Of a stretch of DNA of 64,000 nt, positions 11,961 to 23,321 are shown one piece after another. The notes under the pieces were generated by a model. That model made no database searches, had not been told where the DNA came from, and saw only the letters and a program-made list of their open reading frames with translations. Source of the stretch: Ascaphus truei (Eukaryota; Chordata; Amphibia; Anura; Ascaphidae); NCBI GenBank assembly GCA_036426205.1, contig CM071570.1, positions 69,279,585 through 69,343,584 on the forward strand. The letters run 5' to 3'. The translations under genes and the position numbers were made by a program. Within the stretch, counting starts at the first letter, position 1. Each line of letters starts with the position of its first letter.

Positions 11961-12429
11961 ACACTTGTATCTCCCCCCAAAAAGTTTATTACAAATGATA
12001 ATATTTCAAAAATATAAAATCATTATTATATTCAATATAATTCTGCATGACAACTAGAGTTGGACGGCACTGTCAAAATTAATTTCTCTGAATTTCCCAC
12101 ACTTTCTATTCAAAATCCGTTCTACTGTGTAAAATCCTGTGACAGATTTTTCCAGTTTCAATCCATACGGATTAATCCAAAACCACCATTGGATACAATG
12201 CAGATAGATTTTTAAGAATCCAATCCATGGATTCCACAATGCATCACCGGATAGTTAAAAATCCGACAATAGACCACTGTGTGCTTTGTCAGTGATAGAA
12301 AAAAAGGCCTATTTTTGAGACTGATCCGCGGACATCAACGGAATAGGCCAGTCCAAGGCGGATTCCAATTTGCTAAACAAATGTGCCCACCTTCCCTGTC
12401 TACTGCAAAGTACCTGAGAACTGTATAAT
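11961..12429. other. No recognisable gene
   Basis: AT-rich; contains a few AATCCG/CGGATT inverted motifs at 12110-12260 that suggest a degraded MITE, but no ends can be fixed. Confidence 0.4.
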
Positions 12430-12680
12430 GAGGGTCCAATATTGTCATTCAAATTATTTGAAAGGCAGTCATGCCAGTGTCATACAAATAACTGGGGTTG
12501 CTCTCCCCACAGTGTTTTGTGCTGATGGGTGACCACAATAATGGCAGGATAGCCCCACAGTGTTTGGTTTAATGAGGGTTCAGTATTGTTCATAAAAATA
12601 TCCGAAAGGCAGTCCAAACAGATTCACACAAATAACTGAGGCTGCTCTCCCTGCAGTGATTTGTGCTTATGGGGGTATCA
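12430..12680 (+). repeat. Imperfect tandem duplication, unit about 145 bp
   Basis: Two diverged copies in tandem: GAGGGTCCAATATTGTCATT...GCTCTCCCCACAGTG (from 12430) and GAGGGTTCAGTATTGTTCAT...GCTCTCCCTGCAGTG (from 12575). Function unknown. Confidence 0.65.
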
Positions 12681-12689
12681 TTGTAGACA

Positions 12690-12860
12690 GCGCATGCACA
12701 GGTTTAATGGACAGAGACATTCAGTGTGCCATCTGCAATACACATACTGAAATTAAATTAAATAAATAAACCCCCAAAATAATCCAGTTGGTCAACAGAG
12801 TGTTACAGTGGTGAGAATCCCATGCCTTCTAACAGTACTGAAGACAGTAAGTCTGGCTAT
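12690..12860. repeat. Dispersed repeat, second copy of 3265-3428
   Basis: Same ordered blocks as the first copy (GTGCCATCTG, ACACATACTGAA, ATTAAATAAAT, AGTACTGAA). Diverged; no coding frame. Confidence 0.5.
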
Positions 12861-13925
12861 ATCTCTATCTGAACAGTCTTTTTTTTACCTTTATATTACC
12901 TGTTACTAAAAATGGGCAAAACCAGGTGTGTAAAATCAGACCCTACTAGAACGTTACCAAAAGCAAATTCAAAATTAAAACAAAAACTCTTAAGAGTTTT
13001 AGAACCAAAACCAATACCCATAAAGTGTTTAGAACGAAAACATGAACACCATTCATAGTGTCCATCTCTACAGTGGAGTTGAAAACTTGGAGGGTTTCTC
13101 ACAATAGCTTTTTTTTATTACAGTATTTACATTTTTTAGTTAGATCATATTAGTAAGATTTAAGATTTTAGACTTAATTAAGCATTGGTTTCATATTTTA
13201 TTATGCTACTTAATTTCAGCATTTTCCTGCTTATTTTGATTTTTTCCATATGTTAGTAAAAATTCAAAACCAAAACTAAACTAATTGAGTTTTAGTAAAA
13301 CAAGAACCAAACCAAAATACCATATCTGATTAGAACAAAAAACACTTATCACAATAATAAAAAAAGTGAAAATTCCAACCCTTACCTGCCACAACCTTTA
13401 AAAATCATATCACCTTTATTTTACTTGTTTGTGCTTTAAAGTAACTTGACTGAAATAAAGAACAACAATACAGTATTGCTTTTTATATTGCTGTAAATAT
13501 AGTATTTTATTTTTCCCGCTGCTCTTGTAATCGACTGAAATACCCCTACCCTGCAAAACCATCTGTGCAAAGTCAGCTTTCTACAAATATTTTTAGGGAA
13601 ACAAATAAAAAAAATCCTGTGCTCCTGCCAAATTGGCTTGCAATTTATCAGTGAAATTCTACATTTTGATCCTTAGTATTATACAAAGGAGTCATTTGGT
13701 TGCATCATTAGGCCTGCTAAAATCAACAAGGTAAAATAAATTTAATCAGGAACACTACAATTATATTTGCGTCAAGCAGACCTGGCATCTTACCATCAAT
13801 GGGGGTATGGTGGGTACTGCTTTCATTTGTCTTTGAACCCAAGATTGCTATATTGGTGGATATATATAGATATATATGAAAGGCAGGGTTGCAGACATGT
13901 AAATGAGCACACACTAATATTTCTA
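12861..13925. other. AT-rich stretch without genes
   Basis: Nothing recognised apart from short AT simple repeats (13855-13880). Confidence 0.5.
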
Positions 13926-14212
13926 TTTGCTATATGAGGGGCAGTACTGGATTTGGTCATATCAAACAATGTAGAAGTAATAACAAATATTCAAGTCCTG
14001 GAACGTTTGGGTAACAGTGATCATAACATGGTCTCATTTGAAATAAATGATCAAAAAACAGATTACTTGGGTTCAACAAAGACCTTACACTTTATAAAGG
14101 CAGATTTTAATAAACTGAGGTCTAATCTACAAGTAATACACTGGGATGAAGTTTTTGCAGGGAAAAATGTAGAAGATAAATGGGCAGTCTTTAAAACATT
14201 GTTAGAAAAGCA
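13926..14212 (+). pseudogene. LINE endonuclease, C-terminal end
   Basis: The frame reads RGAVLDLVISN, then LGNSDHNMVSFEI. The SDH is the last catalytic motif of the APE-type endonuclease that nicks target DNA. Some 50 residues of linker follow before the PLE inserts. The 5' part of the LINE is missing (normal truncation). Confidence 0.85.
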
Positions 14213-16060
14213 AGGTAAGAGAAAGGAAGAGGCACACAAATTGTAGTGGAATCAAATGATTTCCAAATGTATTAATGCATCAGAGCTAACAATGGTAACG
14301 TTTCAGGATAAGCAGTCCCTTCCTCAGACCAAACACCTCAAAAGTGATAACACATTAGCACATCTATATATACCCCCAAAGGTCAAAATAATTACCTTCC
14401 CCAGTCAGAACCAAAAGGTCAGGGCTGCATCCAATCTCACAGACTAATTGTGCACGCCCCCAACGTCTGACGTCACTGCGCGGCACCGCGTCATGACGCA
14501 CTCAACGTCACAACGTGATGACGTCATTCAGCCCAGTGACGGCCCACAAAAGGAGTGAGAGAGTGGAGAGTCCTGGAGACAACCCTAAGATGTCTGCCCA
14601 CAGTGACTGACGGCGTCACGTGGTGTGACGTCACGGCGCACGTAACGCCACAACGTCAAAACGTAATGACGTCATGTTGCTAGGGCAACAGGCATCTAAG
14701 CGAGGAATAACAAACGAATACATAAACAGAGACATTTTACTAACTGGTAATGTAGCAGGGCTTAATCTGGAAGCATAAGGAGAAGCAATTAATAGTGCCA
14801 TAATGCACCAATGTAGCATTCTATTGCTGTGTCCAGTGTAATCAATTGCTGACAGTCCTTTGTGAAAAAGAAGTTCATATAAATGAAAGATAGCTGTAAA
14901 TAAAATGAAACTTTGTTAGAACATTTTGCCATTGTATGTACATATACTGCATATATTCTTCAGACAATCTTTGTGGCAGGATAGACAACCCTCATGAGAT
15001 AAATATTCATTTCAGTACACATAGGTACAAATTAGTTAGGGTAACCTTGGAATGTTAAAAAGGTACAAGGCAGTGGTAAGTGAGTTAGGAGACCCTTAGC
15101 AGTCCTGGTCTTTATTGGGGATCATAACCCCGTATTGGCCATCCGCAAAAAAGTTGGGTCTACTTAGGAGGCTGACCCGTTATTATAGGAACCAGTAAAG
15201 GTTCAATCTTTCATTCATACCCCTAGGGGCAACCGTATCCAGTGTATGGGTCCACTTAGCCTCTTTTTGTAAAATAATTATTTCTCTATCCCCTCCTCTG
15301 CGGAGGGGTTTCACATGATCGATCACTTGATACCTAAGCTGCGAGATATTATGTCCTTTTTCTCGAAAGTGTCTTGCCACTGATGTGTCTGATAATGGAT
15401 TCCTGATGTTACTCTTATGTTGAGTTATACTTTCCTTCAATGAATTAATTGTTTTCCCTACATATAGCATCCCACAGGGGCATTTCAGTAGGTATACAAT
15501 GTAAGAACTTAGGCATGTGTAAAAACCATTGGTTTTAAATTTTCTCCCCGTATGGGGGTGACAAAAGTGCTCACCCCTTATTATTTCATTACAATGGATA
15601 TAGCTCCTGCAAGGAAAGGTACCAAATTGGGGTTTTGTCAGGAATGTTTGATGTGCAGTTTTCAATAAATCAGCTTTGACCACTCTATCACTGATGTTAC
15701 GTGGCCTTTTATAGGCAAAAATGGGAGGGTCTTTAAACAGATGGCAAATGGTGGGGTCACCTTGCAAAAGATGCCAGTGCTTTGATACTGCTCCCTTAAT
15801 GTGCTGTGAGGCTATACTGTATGTAGTAATGAACGGCACACCTTCCCTTCTTGGTTTAGGATCCTGTTGCACTAATTCCCCTCTAGTGAGGTGTTCTACC
15901 TTGGTCACTGCTTCCTTAATGGTTTTACTACTATAACCTTTATTTAGAAATTTCTTCCCCATTGTTTCTAACCGCATGGGCAACTTGGTGGTGTCTTTTA
16001 CAATTCGTTTAACACGAACAAGTTGGCTCAAGGGTAAACCTTTCTTTTCTCTTTTGTATT
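14213..16060 (-). mobile_element. Penelope-like element, 5'-truncated, inserted in the LINE
   Basis: Flanked by a perfect 15-bp TSD, ATTGTTAGAAAAGCA, at 14198-14212 and 16061-16075. The coding part (15183-16060) lies at the high-coordinate end and the rest (14213-15182) is 3' non-coding, including AACGTTTCAGG near 14297 and several TGACGTCA-like sites (14460-14670). The reverse transcriptase is lost by truncation; only the region after the RT and the GIY-YIG domain remain. Confidence 0.92.
15183..16060 (-). pseudogene. PLE protein, linker plus GIY-YIG endonuclease
   Basis: An open frame of about 290 codons with no internal stop. It starts within the conserved GLPLSQLVRVKRI segment that follows the RT, so it has no proper start codon. 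The KHWHLLQGDP motif and the GIY-YIG domain (YIVYLLKCPCGMLYVGKT) follow. The domain nicks DNA for PLE retrotransposition. The usual Arg and Glu after the YVG motif (LKxR..EH) read LKESITQH here, so two expected catalytic residues are changed. The last residues, RGGDRE..WTHTLDTVAPRGMN, follow the family. With no RT it cannot act alone. Confidence 0.88.
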
Positions 16061-16075
16061 ATTGTTAGAAAAGCA

Positions 16076-16655
16076 CACTTATCAGTGTATAATAAGTTAT
16101 AATAAGTATAAAATAAATAAGTCAAAACCAATGTGGCTAAATAAACAGGTAGGGGAGGAAATGGACAAGAAGAGGAAGGCGTTTAGATTCTTTAAGTCAG
16201 AAGGGACGGAGACATCATATCAGAATTATAAGGAATGTAACAAAAATTGCAAAAGGGCAATCAAATTAGCAAAAATGGATAATGAAAAAATGATTGCAAT
16301 AGAAAGTAAGGTCAACCCTAAAATGTTCTTTAAGTACCTTAATAACAAAAAAATGAGAAAATAAAATATAGGACCCTTTCAGTGTGAGATGGGTAGTGGT
16401 AGTGTAAAGATGGTCAGCGCAAACCCTTTCAGTGTGAGATGGGTAGGCAGATTATTGGAGATAAGGAAAAAGCAGAGGTATTAAACAAATTCTTTGCCTC
16501 TGTGTTTACCAGGGAATAATCAAGTAGTAGTGCCGCAGGAGGAAGCCACAACCTCCATATTAATGAACAATTGGTTAACTGAGGAAGAAGTTCATAAGCG
16601 ACTTGAAAAAATTAAAGTAAATAAGGCACCTGGCCCCGATGGCATACATCCAAGA
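16076..16655 (+). pseudogene. LINE linker and start of reverse transcriptase
   Basis: Resumes the LINE frame after the PLE: KPMWLNKQVGEEMDKKRKAF, a basic coiled-coil-like linker, ending in frame near 16364. Later frames carry LTEEEVHKRLEKIKVNKAPGPDGIHPR, the first RT motif (APGPDGI). Between them 16370-16450 is disturbed by a local duplication of CCCTTTCAGTGTGAGATGGG. Confidence 0.85.
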
Positions 16656-17352
16656 TAGAAAAAAAGGGAGGGGGTATGAGCCCCTATGATTGATGCTACA
16701 ACGTTGCAGTATGTGGATATATATTAGACAGTGGAGTAATACACCGCAGCAACTAGATATGTTTAACATCCAATAGAATCAATAACCTCCAATGCTAAAC
16801 CCATAAACCTAGACGGGGGGCTTTTAAAAGCAAGGCTGGTAGAAGTACAGCGGAGCCCTGCCCAAACAGAGCCCCAAAGTAAATCAGATGTCCAGCTACT
16901 GCTTGCCTCACCTGCGTCCGGTAATGGAAGGGTTAAATCAGCTGGCCCGCATGTCCAATGAAGCTGTAAGGCTGCCAGGTGCTGTTTGAGGAAATTTGCT
17001 GCTGTTGCTGACCGCGGTGGCGTGCTCCTGCTCGTAGGTAGGTAAACAGGTATGGTGAAAGGAAACGGCGGTCATTGCTGCTCCACAAAAAATACTTCAA
17101 CCAGGCGCATAAAAACGAAATAATTTTAATGGTCAAAAACAAAAAAGAGCTACCACATGATAGTGTACCTCTGACGCGTTTCGTTCTATACTAGAACTTT
17201 ATCAGAAAGTATAGAACGAAACGCGTCAGAGGTACACTATCATGTGGTAGCTCTTTTTTGTTTTTGACCATTAAAATTATTTAGTTTTTACGCGCCTGGT
17301 TGAAGTATTTTTTGTGGAGCAGCAGTGACCGCCGTTTTCTTTCACCATACCT
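16656..17352. mobile_element. Hairpin PLE derivative, 697 bp
   Basis: Flanked by a 14-bp TSD, GCATACATCCAAGA (16642-16655 and 17353-17366). The right half is a long inverted repeat: 17052-17192 and 17206-17352 are reverse complements around a 13-bp spacer (AGAACTTTATCAG). Both arms hold a GACGCGTTTCG motif of the kind seen at PLE ends (compare 32180 and 61600). No protein frame. The right arm ends exactly at the TSD. Confidence 0.88.
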
Positions 17353-17935
17353 GCATACATCCAAGAGTTCTCAAGGAGTTAAGCTCAGTAATAGCAAACC
17401 ATTATATTTCATATTCAAGGACTCTATTTCCACAGGTTCAGTACAACAAGATTGGCATAAAGCAGATGTGGTGCCTATATTTAAAAAGGGAGCTAGATCA
17501 CAACTGGGGAATTACAGACCTGTAAGCCTGACTTCAATAGTGGGGAAACTACTTGAAGGTTTATTACGGGATAATATTCAGGAATACCTAATGGAAAACA
17601 AAATTATTCGTAATAGTCAGCATGGATTTATGAAGGATAGATCATGCCAAACTAACCTTATTTGTTTCCTTGAGGAGGTAAGTAGGAATTTAGACCAGGG
17701 TAAAACAGTTGCTGTGGTCTACTTAGATTTTGCAAAGGCTTTTGATACGGTTTCACACAAGAGGTTGGTGTACAAAATAAAGAAAATTGGACTCAGTAAT
17801 AATATATGCACCTGGATTGAAAACTGGTTAAAGGACAGACAACAGAGGGTTGTCATAAATGGAACTTTTTCAGGTTGGGCTAAAGTCGTGAGTGGATTAC
17901 CTCAGGGATCGGTACTGGGACCCCTGCTTTTTAAC
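17353..17935 (+). pseudogene. LINE reverse transcriptase, front part
   Basis: Continues directly from HPR at 16655. One open frame from about 17400 shows W-KADVVPIFKKG, NYRPVSLTSI, QHGF, VVYLDFAKAFDTVSH (first catalytic Asp), and VSGLPQGSVLGPLLFN, after which the solo LTR interrupts. Frame is good over about 180 codons. Confidence 0.92.
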
Positions 17936-18927
17936 TGTAAGGATCCGCACTGCGGGTATACACACATCCAGCGCCTCTTTACCTTTATTATAGGCCGTTC
18001 AAGCTCCCCGGCGGCGTCCCCCGCTACTGGCCGCTGTCCCCGCACCTCCAGGCTGCGCGCGTCACCCCTATAGGCACGCGCGGACCCAGGTCGCCATTAG
18101 TTGGCATCGGGTGCCCGACTCCGCCCCCGTTAATGCGGCACCTTGCGTGTCTCTGCCCTGCCCCGTCAGCTCCACCTCCCAGGTTCCTCTTCCCCACCTG
18201 ACCCTTCCCCTGTCTGTCCCTCTGCTCCTCCCCTTCTTCAGACTACTCCCAAGGCCTCTGGTAATTCTCCCCTATCTGAGTCTTACTAAGGCCACTCCTC
18301 TCTTCCTCCCCTCACTCCTATTGGTCCCAAACTCTCACACTCTGCTCTCCTATCAGGTCTTTCTCCGGGCCGCTCCTCCGTCACTCCCCTTCCCCTGATT
18401 GGTCCCAGCGCCCTATTTAATTCCCCTTCACCACTTCCTCTTTGCTCTGCATAGCTTCTGTACCTTGGTGCTGTCTGCTGTTGCCTGGCTCTCTTGTCTT
18501 TCAGTGTCTGTTCCTGTCCCTGGATCTTCTGCTGACCTCCCGGGATTTGACCTTTTGCTTTGGACTTTACTACGCTGCTCTCTGGAACCCTTTGGACTTC
18601 GCTTTGGACTTTCTACGCTGCAGACTTCTACAACCCCTGGACACGGCTCATGGACAAACTACTACGCTGCTCTCTCCACTCCACGACCCAGGCTTACGGA
18701 CACTCAACTACGCTGCTCTCTCCAACCCATGACCCTTGGCTTACGAACTTTACCCTTCTTCGCCGGAGCTGTCAAGTACGGTATCATTTAATATTCTTGT
18801 TACCCGGAACATCTACACTACTTCCACACTCCGGCCATGCCCCCGTTTACTGTCAGGTGTGTGGTATTAGTCCTTTCCACCTCAGTCCCCGGGTCTCGTC
18901 TGGCTTGTGGGCAGGCCGAGCGTTACA
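17936..18927 (+). mobile_element. Solo LTR of a Ty3/gypsy-type retrotransposon, 992 bp
   Basis: Begins TGTAAGGATCC and ends GAGCGTTACA (TG...CA, inverted TGTAA/TTACA), with a perfect 5-bp TSD TTAAC (17931-17935, 18928-18932). A 5-bp TSD and TG..CA ends fit Ty3/gypsy. Its last part resembles the LTRs at 10245 and 25083. A TATTTAA box lies near 18413. The segment 18560-18740 holds several repeats of TACGCTGCTCTC. The open frames in it are not conserved proteins. Confidence 0.88.
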
Positions 18928-19800
18928 TTAACTTGTTTATTAATGACCTTGAGGTTGGAATTGAGAGCAAAGTCTCCATCTTTGCTGATGATACTAAATT
19001 GTGTAAGGTAATAGAATCAGAGCAGGATGTAATTTCTCTTCAGAAGGACTTGGAGAGACTGGAAAAGTGGGCAGGTAAATGGCAGTGAGGTTTAATACAG
19101 ATAAATGTAAGGTTATGCATTTGGGATGCAGGAATAAAAAGGCGACTTACAAATTAAATGGAGATATATTGGGGGAATCCTTGATGGAGAAGGATTTAGG
19201 AGTGCTTGTAGACAGCAGGCTTAGCAATAGTGCCCAAAGTCATGCATTAGCTGCAAAGGCAAACAAGATCTTATCTTGCATGAAACGGGCAATGGATGGA
19301 AGGGAAGCAAACATAATTATGCCCCTTTACAAAGCACTAGTAAGACACACCTTGAATATGGAGTACAATTTTGGGCACCAGTCCTAAGAAAAGACATTAT
19401 GGAACTAGAGAGAGTGCTAAGAAGAGCCACCAAATTAATAAAGGGGATGGACATTCTAACTTATGAGGAGAGGCTAGCTAAATTATATTTATTTACATTA
19501 GAATAGAGGCGTCTAGGAGGGGATATGATAACTATATACAAATATATTCGGGGACAATACAAGGAGCTTTCAAAAGAACTATTCATCCCACGGGCAGTAC
19601 AAAGGACTCGGGTCATCCCTTAAGGTTGGAGGAAAAGAGATTTCACCAGCAACAAAGGAAAGGATTTTTTACAGTAAGGGCAGTTAAAATGTGGAATTCA
19701 TTACCCGTGGAGACTGTGATGGCAGATACAATAGATTTGTTCATAAAAGGGCTGGACATCTTATTAGATAGGAAAGGTATACAAGGATATACCAAATAAG
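18928..19800 (+). pseudogene. LINE reverse transcriptase, rear part and C-terminus
   Basis: Resumes with FINDLEVGIESKVSIFADDTKLCKV, holding the ADD catalytic pair, then WQ-RFNTDKCKVMHLG, LGESLMEKDLGVLVD and RRATKLIKGMDILTYEERLAKL. Frames shift at about 19085 and 19370, and TAG at 19504 breaks the last block. Matches the minus-strand copy at 11109-11960. Confidence 0.9.
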
Positions 19801-20046
19801 TATACATGGGAAGGATGTTGATCAGGGGATTAATCCGATTGCCAATTCTTGGAGTCAGGAAGGAATTTATTTTTCCCCTTATGAGATATCATTGGATGAT
19901 ATGACTCTGGGTTTTTTTGTTTGCCTTCCTCTGGATAAATAAGTAAGTATAGATTTAGGATAAAGTATCTGTTGTCTAAATTTAGCATAGGTTGAACTTG
20001 ATGGACCTACGTTTTTTTTCAACCTCATCTACTATGTAACTATGTA

Positions 20047-20502
20047 ACTATATGCTTTGCGGTGGATGGTTTTTTGTCAGTTTTTTACCCTCCATAACTT
20101 AAATAATTGCGGTGACAACACATAACCCCTAGCCATATCTCTGATGAAGCAGTAGCAAAACAGATTAGATTTGGACTTACTAAGCCACTGTAGCTCCCTG
20201 TGATGCGGGACGTATGTGAGGATTCCCCTCTGCTGAGGCTATTGGCTGTTGATCCGTGGGTACCCATGTACGAGTGTGAGTAGGCACCGCTGTTTGAATA
20301 TCTCCTCCCAGCACCCTTGACCATGCACAAGGTACAGGGGAGTAGGGGAGGTACAGCAGAATGGGACTGTGGGCTCTGCATTACTTTGGAATGTGAGCAG
20401 GATTATTGCTGAAGCGGAGAATCTACTACCACACGCTGGGAAGCTATCTAAAAATGCTGTTTTTTATCATGCTGGCAGTAAGTGCAACTTTGTTCTGACT
20501 AT
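20047..20502. other. No recognisable gene
   Basis: Spacer between the LINE and unit A. Nothing supported. Confidence 0.5.
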
Positions 20503-21185
20503 GGGCCTCATGCAGTAAAGTCCAATAGAAATTATTGGCAGGGTTTTGAAATCGCCATTTTTTTTGCAGTGTTGCTCTCACGGTATGCAGAAAGGCCTGA
20601 ATACCAGTAAGAGCAACATTTCCAAAAATGGCGAGTTGCCGGTGGCGATAAGACCTGCTGCAGACAGATCCACCTCTCTCTGCGCAAATCTCGCTGGAAA
20701 AAAAATATTTTTACATTTAAAATGTATTACTAGTATAGATGAGCAGGGCGTCTCTGGAGCAGAACCGCGTTGGTTTGATTTACCACTATAACAATCAATG
20801 GGTACAGGGTGGGGATAGTGGTTCCGAGGTGGGTGGTGAGGCCTCCCAGGTGGGTAGCATGGGAGGGTGGGTTAACCCCTTACTTACTATAGCGGTTATT
20901 AACCGTTAAGGTGATTAAGGGGCTAGGGCCCATTAGAATGTATTTTGCTATGTATTTTTTCTGTCAATGGAGGACAGGGATCTGGTGAAGGGGGTAGTAG
21001 CATCAAAGAAGGGTGTTTAGGCCTACCGGGTGGCTAGCGGAAGGGGTTAACCCCTTTAGCGGTAATATTGCTAAGGTAATGAAGGGGTTAAGTCCACCCG
21101 CAATCCCCCCGCAAGGCCTAAACACCCACCCAGGGACAAATACCACCTTCACCAACCCACGCTACCCACAATAAGCCTGGCACGG

Positions 21186-21420
21186 GTGGTTAACCCCTTC
21201 ATTGCCTTAGCAGTTAGCCCCGAGAAGGTAAGAAGACCCGAGAAGACCCCAGAAGAAGAAAGAAGACAGATGAAGACCCTCGTGATGGTATGGATTACAA
21301 ATAGAAGAAAGAAGACACACAATTGGATTGTTATGGTTTTTTATTTTAAGTTTACCTATGGATTGGTTTAAGAGCTTGCGGTTCCCCGGGATTCGGTGAG
21401 TGGGCAATCTAATGGTAAGT
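21186..21420 (+). other. Exon-like block and splice donor of unit A
   Basis: Purine-rich GAAGA repeats, then a CCGGGATTCGG block, then AATG|GTAAGT with GT at 21415-21416. The same order occurs in units at 26260, 43490 and 47020. No long reading frame; an RNA or short-peptide role cannot be told apart. The CCAAT/TATA part seen in the other units is missing here. Confidence 0.5.
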
Positions 21421-22689
21421 AAACAAAAGAAATGTATTTTATGTAACTTTTACAGGTTTTTTAATTATTTTTTTTAATGTGATTTATTTTTTTTATGTCC
21501 ATTTATTGGCCCTGGATTTATGTATGTCCCTATGGATATACATACATACAGGGACACTGAATGGTTGTATTGTATTTTCATTTTTGATGTACATTCATTG
21601 TTTTTTATGCTCTTTTATTGCCCCTGTATAGATATATGTATATCTATATGGCTAGACATACAGGGATAATAAATTATTGTTTTGCAAATGTTTGTTTAGG
21701 TTCTTTTGATGTTTTTAAAATGTATTTTGCAGCTTTCTTTAGAAAATGGTGTGTGTAATGTAATGTTTATTTAGTTACATGTAATTTTTAATGGTCTTTG
21801 CAATAGTTTATTTCAGGGGCTTGCTTTTTAATATTGGCTTATTTTTGGTAGTTAGATTTTGTATGGTGATGGTTTTTTGGAAGTTGATTTTGTTTCACAA
21901 TGGTTTGGTTTTAGGAATTGAATAGTGAATTGCGTAATTTATTTGTATTTAATTGTAATTGATTTTTTATTTGATTAATTGATGGTTAAAAAATGTATGC
22001 TTACTTGCTTAGTTTTAATTTGATTGTTTGGATGGCATTGTATCTTGTTGGTAATTGTTTTTTTATTTGGAACATTGATTTGGCATTGTGTTACATGATG
22101 CACAGTTTAATTGCTTCATGTACACACTAAAATTCAATTGTTTGATTGCCATTTGGTATATATTTATTTGTCTAGGTGATGTTTGGTTGGGAGATGAGAT
22201 ATAATTTATTTTGCAATGTGATGGTTACATTTTCAGATGCAATGTGCTGTTGTTGATATTGAGATGTCATGTTTGTATTTCTGCATGTTTGTGTAATCCT
22301 TAAGCATTTATTTGTATATTGGTGTTATATATTATACCCACTGCACAAATAAATGAATGCAGAGTTGGTATCGGGGCAGGGTGGGTTTACCCCTTAATTA
22401 CTTTTGCGGTTATTAACCGCTAAGGTGATTAAGGGGTTAACTGGTATTTGAAAGTATTTGCTATGTATTTTTTTGCCAACGGAGCCCGTTTGATGACCGG
22501 ACGCCCATCACATTGCCAGGGGATAAGTAGAACTCTATTTATTTACTTTATTGACGCTGTTTTGTGTGTTTAATAATGGGCAAATAATCTATTATCCATA
22601 TTTGGATAATAGTTATTTTGCACATTACTGTACTGTATGTGTTGGGGGGGTGTATTTATTTATTTAAATGTATATGACAGGTTTATTTT

Positions 22690-22960
22690 TTTTACATACT
22701 GAGTTGGTTCCTTAGTTCTGCGGGGACGACCGGAGGCCACCTGAGGACTCCCCCGGATGCCCATGGGTACCAGGCTGAGGACCCACGTGTGACACCTGCG
22801 GGGAAGAACCAGGGGCCCCACAGCTGTAGGAACCACCTGAGGATCATCAGACACCTGTGGGGCTGACCCGGGACCCCCCAGACATTCGCGGGCCCACCTG
22901 TGGAGACCCCATTTGGAGCCCACGGTGACCCGTGGGGACCACCTGCAGGTTTTTATGGGG
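22690..22960 (+). repeat. GC-rich degenerate minisatellite
   Basis: Repeated variants of CACCTGYGGGGAYC spaced roughly 20-30 bp. A longer homologous array lies in unit B (27713-28120) and a remnant at 23500-23555. The minus-strand 87-aa frame over it is a by-product of the repeat. Confidence 0.65.
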
Positions 22961-23249
22961 GGGCACAGGGGGTGGGTTATGTATTGTTAATTAAATATAG
23001 TGATGTTTATTGTGGGTAGTGGAGGAAGGGGGTATTGTCCCCAAGCCAGGGTGAGTAGGTATCCCGGTGGGTAATGGGTGAGGGTGGTTAGGCTTCACGG
23101 GGTGGGTTGTGGGGGGTATTTAGGCCTCCCGGTGAGTGGTGGGTGACGGTTGGTTAACCCCTTAATTACTATAGCGGTTAATAACCGCTAAGGTGATTAA
23201 GGGGTTAGGGGACATTACTTTGGCTCTTTTTATTATTGTGTATGTTTTG

Positions 23250-23321
23250 CACCATCCGTGGCGCATGGATGGTGATGAAGATGAGGATGGCCTTCATTGT
23301 GGCAGCTGGGCAAGGGTGAGT
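23250..23321 (+). other. Second exon-like block of unit A
   Basis: Ends in G|GTGAGT (GT at 23316-23317). Frame reads GDEDEDGLHCGS, like DEDEGGLHHGS in unit B and DDGDDDGLHPG in unit C. The acceptor (TTTTGCAC) has lost the AG seen in unit B. Confidence 0.45.

Larger units (their letters stand above)
13926..20046 (+). mobile_element. CR1-like LINE, 5'-truncated, split by three insertions
   Basis: Four segments in one order make up a single LINE: endonuclease tail (13926-14212), linker (16076-16655), reverse transcriptase front (17353-17935), reverse transcriptase rear plus 3' UTR (18933-20046). The protein similarity runs on from one segment to the next. The 3' end has the tail seen in many frog LINE copies, AAAGTATCTGTTGTCTAAAT then TTGAACTTGATGGA, and closes with short direct repeats of ACTATGTA, as in the CR1 group. 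The coding frame is interrupted by stops even apart from the insertions. CR1 is my call from the RRATK-L-YEERL-L motifs and the 3' repeats; a Rex1-like clade is possible. Confidence 0.88.

Noticed and set aside
17938..18931. Frames of 95-130 codons inside the solo LTR
   Set aside because: Pro/Leu/Ser-rich products of a C/T-rich LTR; the LTR borders and TSD explain the sequence.
22660..22923. 87-codon minus-strand frame
   Set aside because: Produced by the minisatellite repeat.
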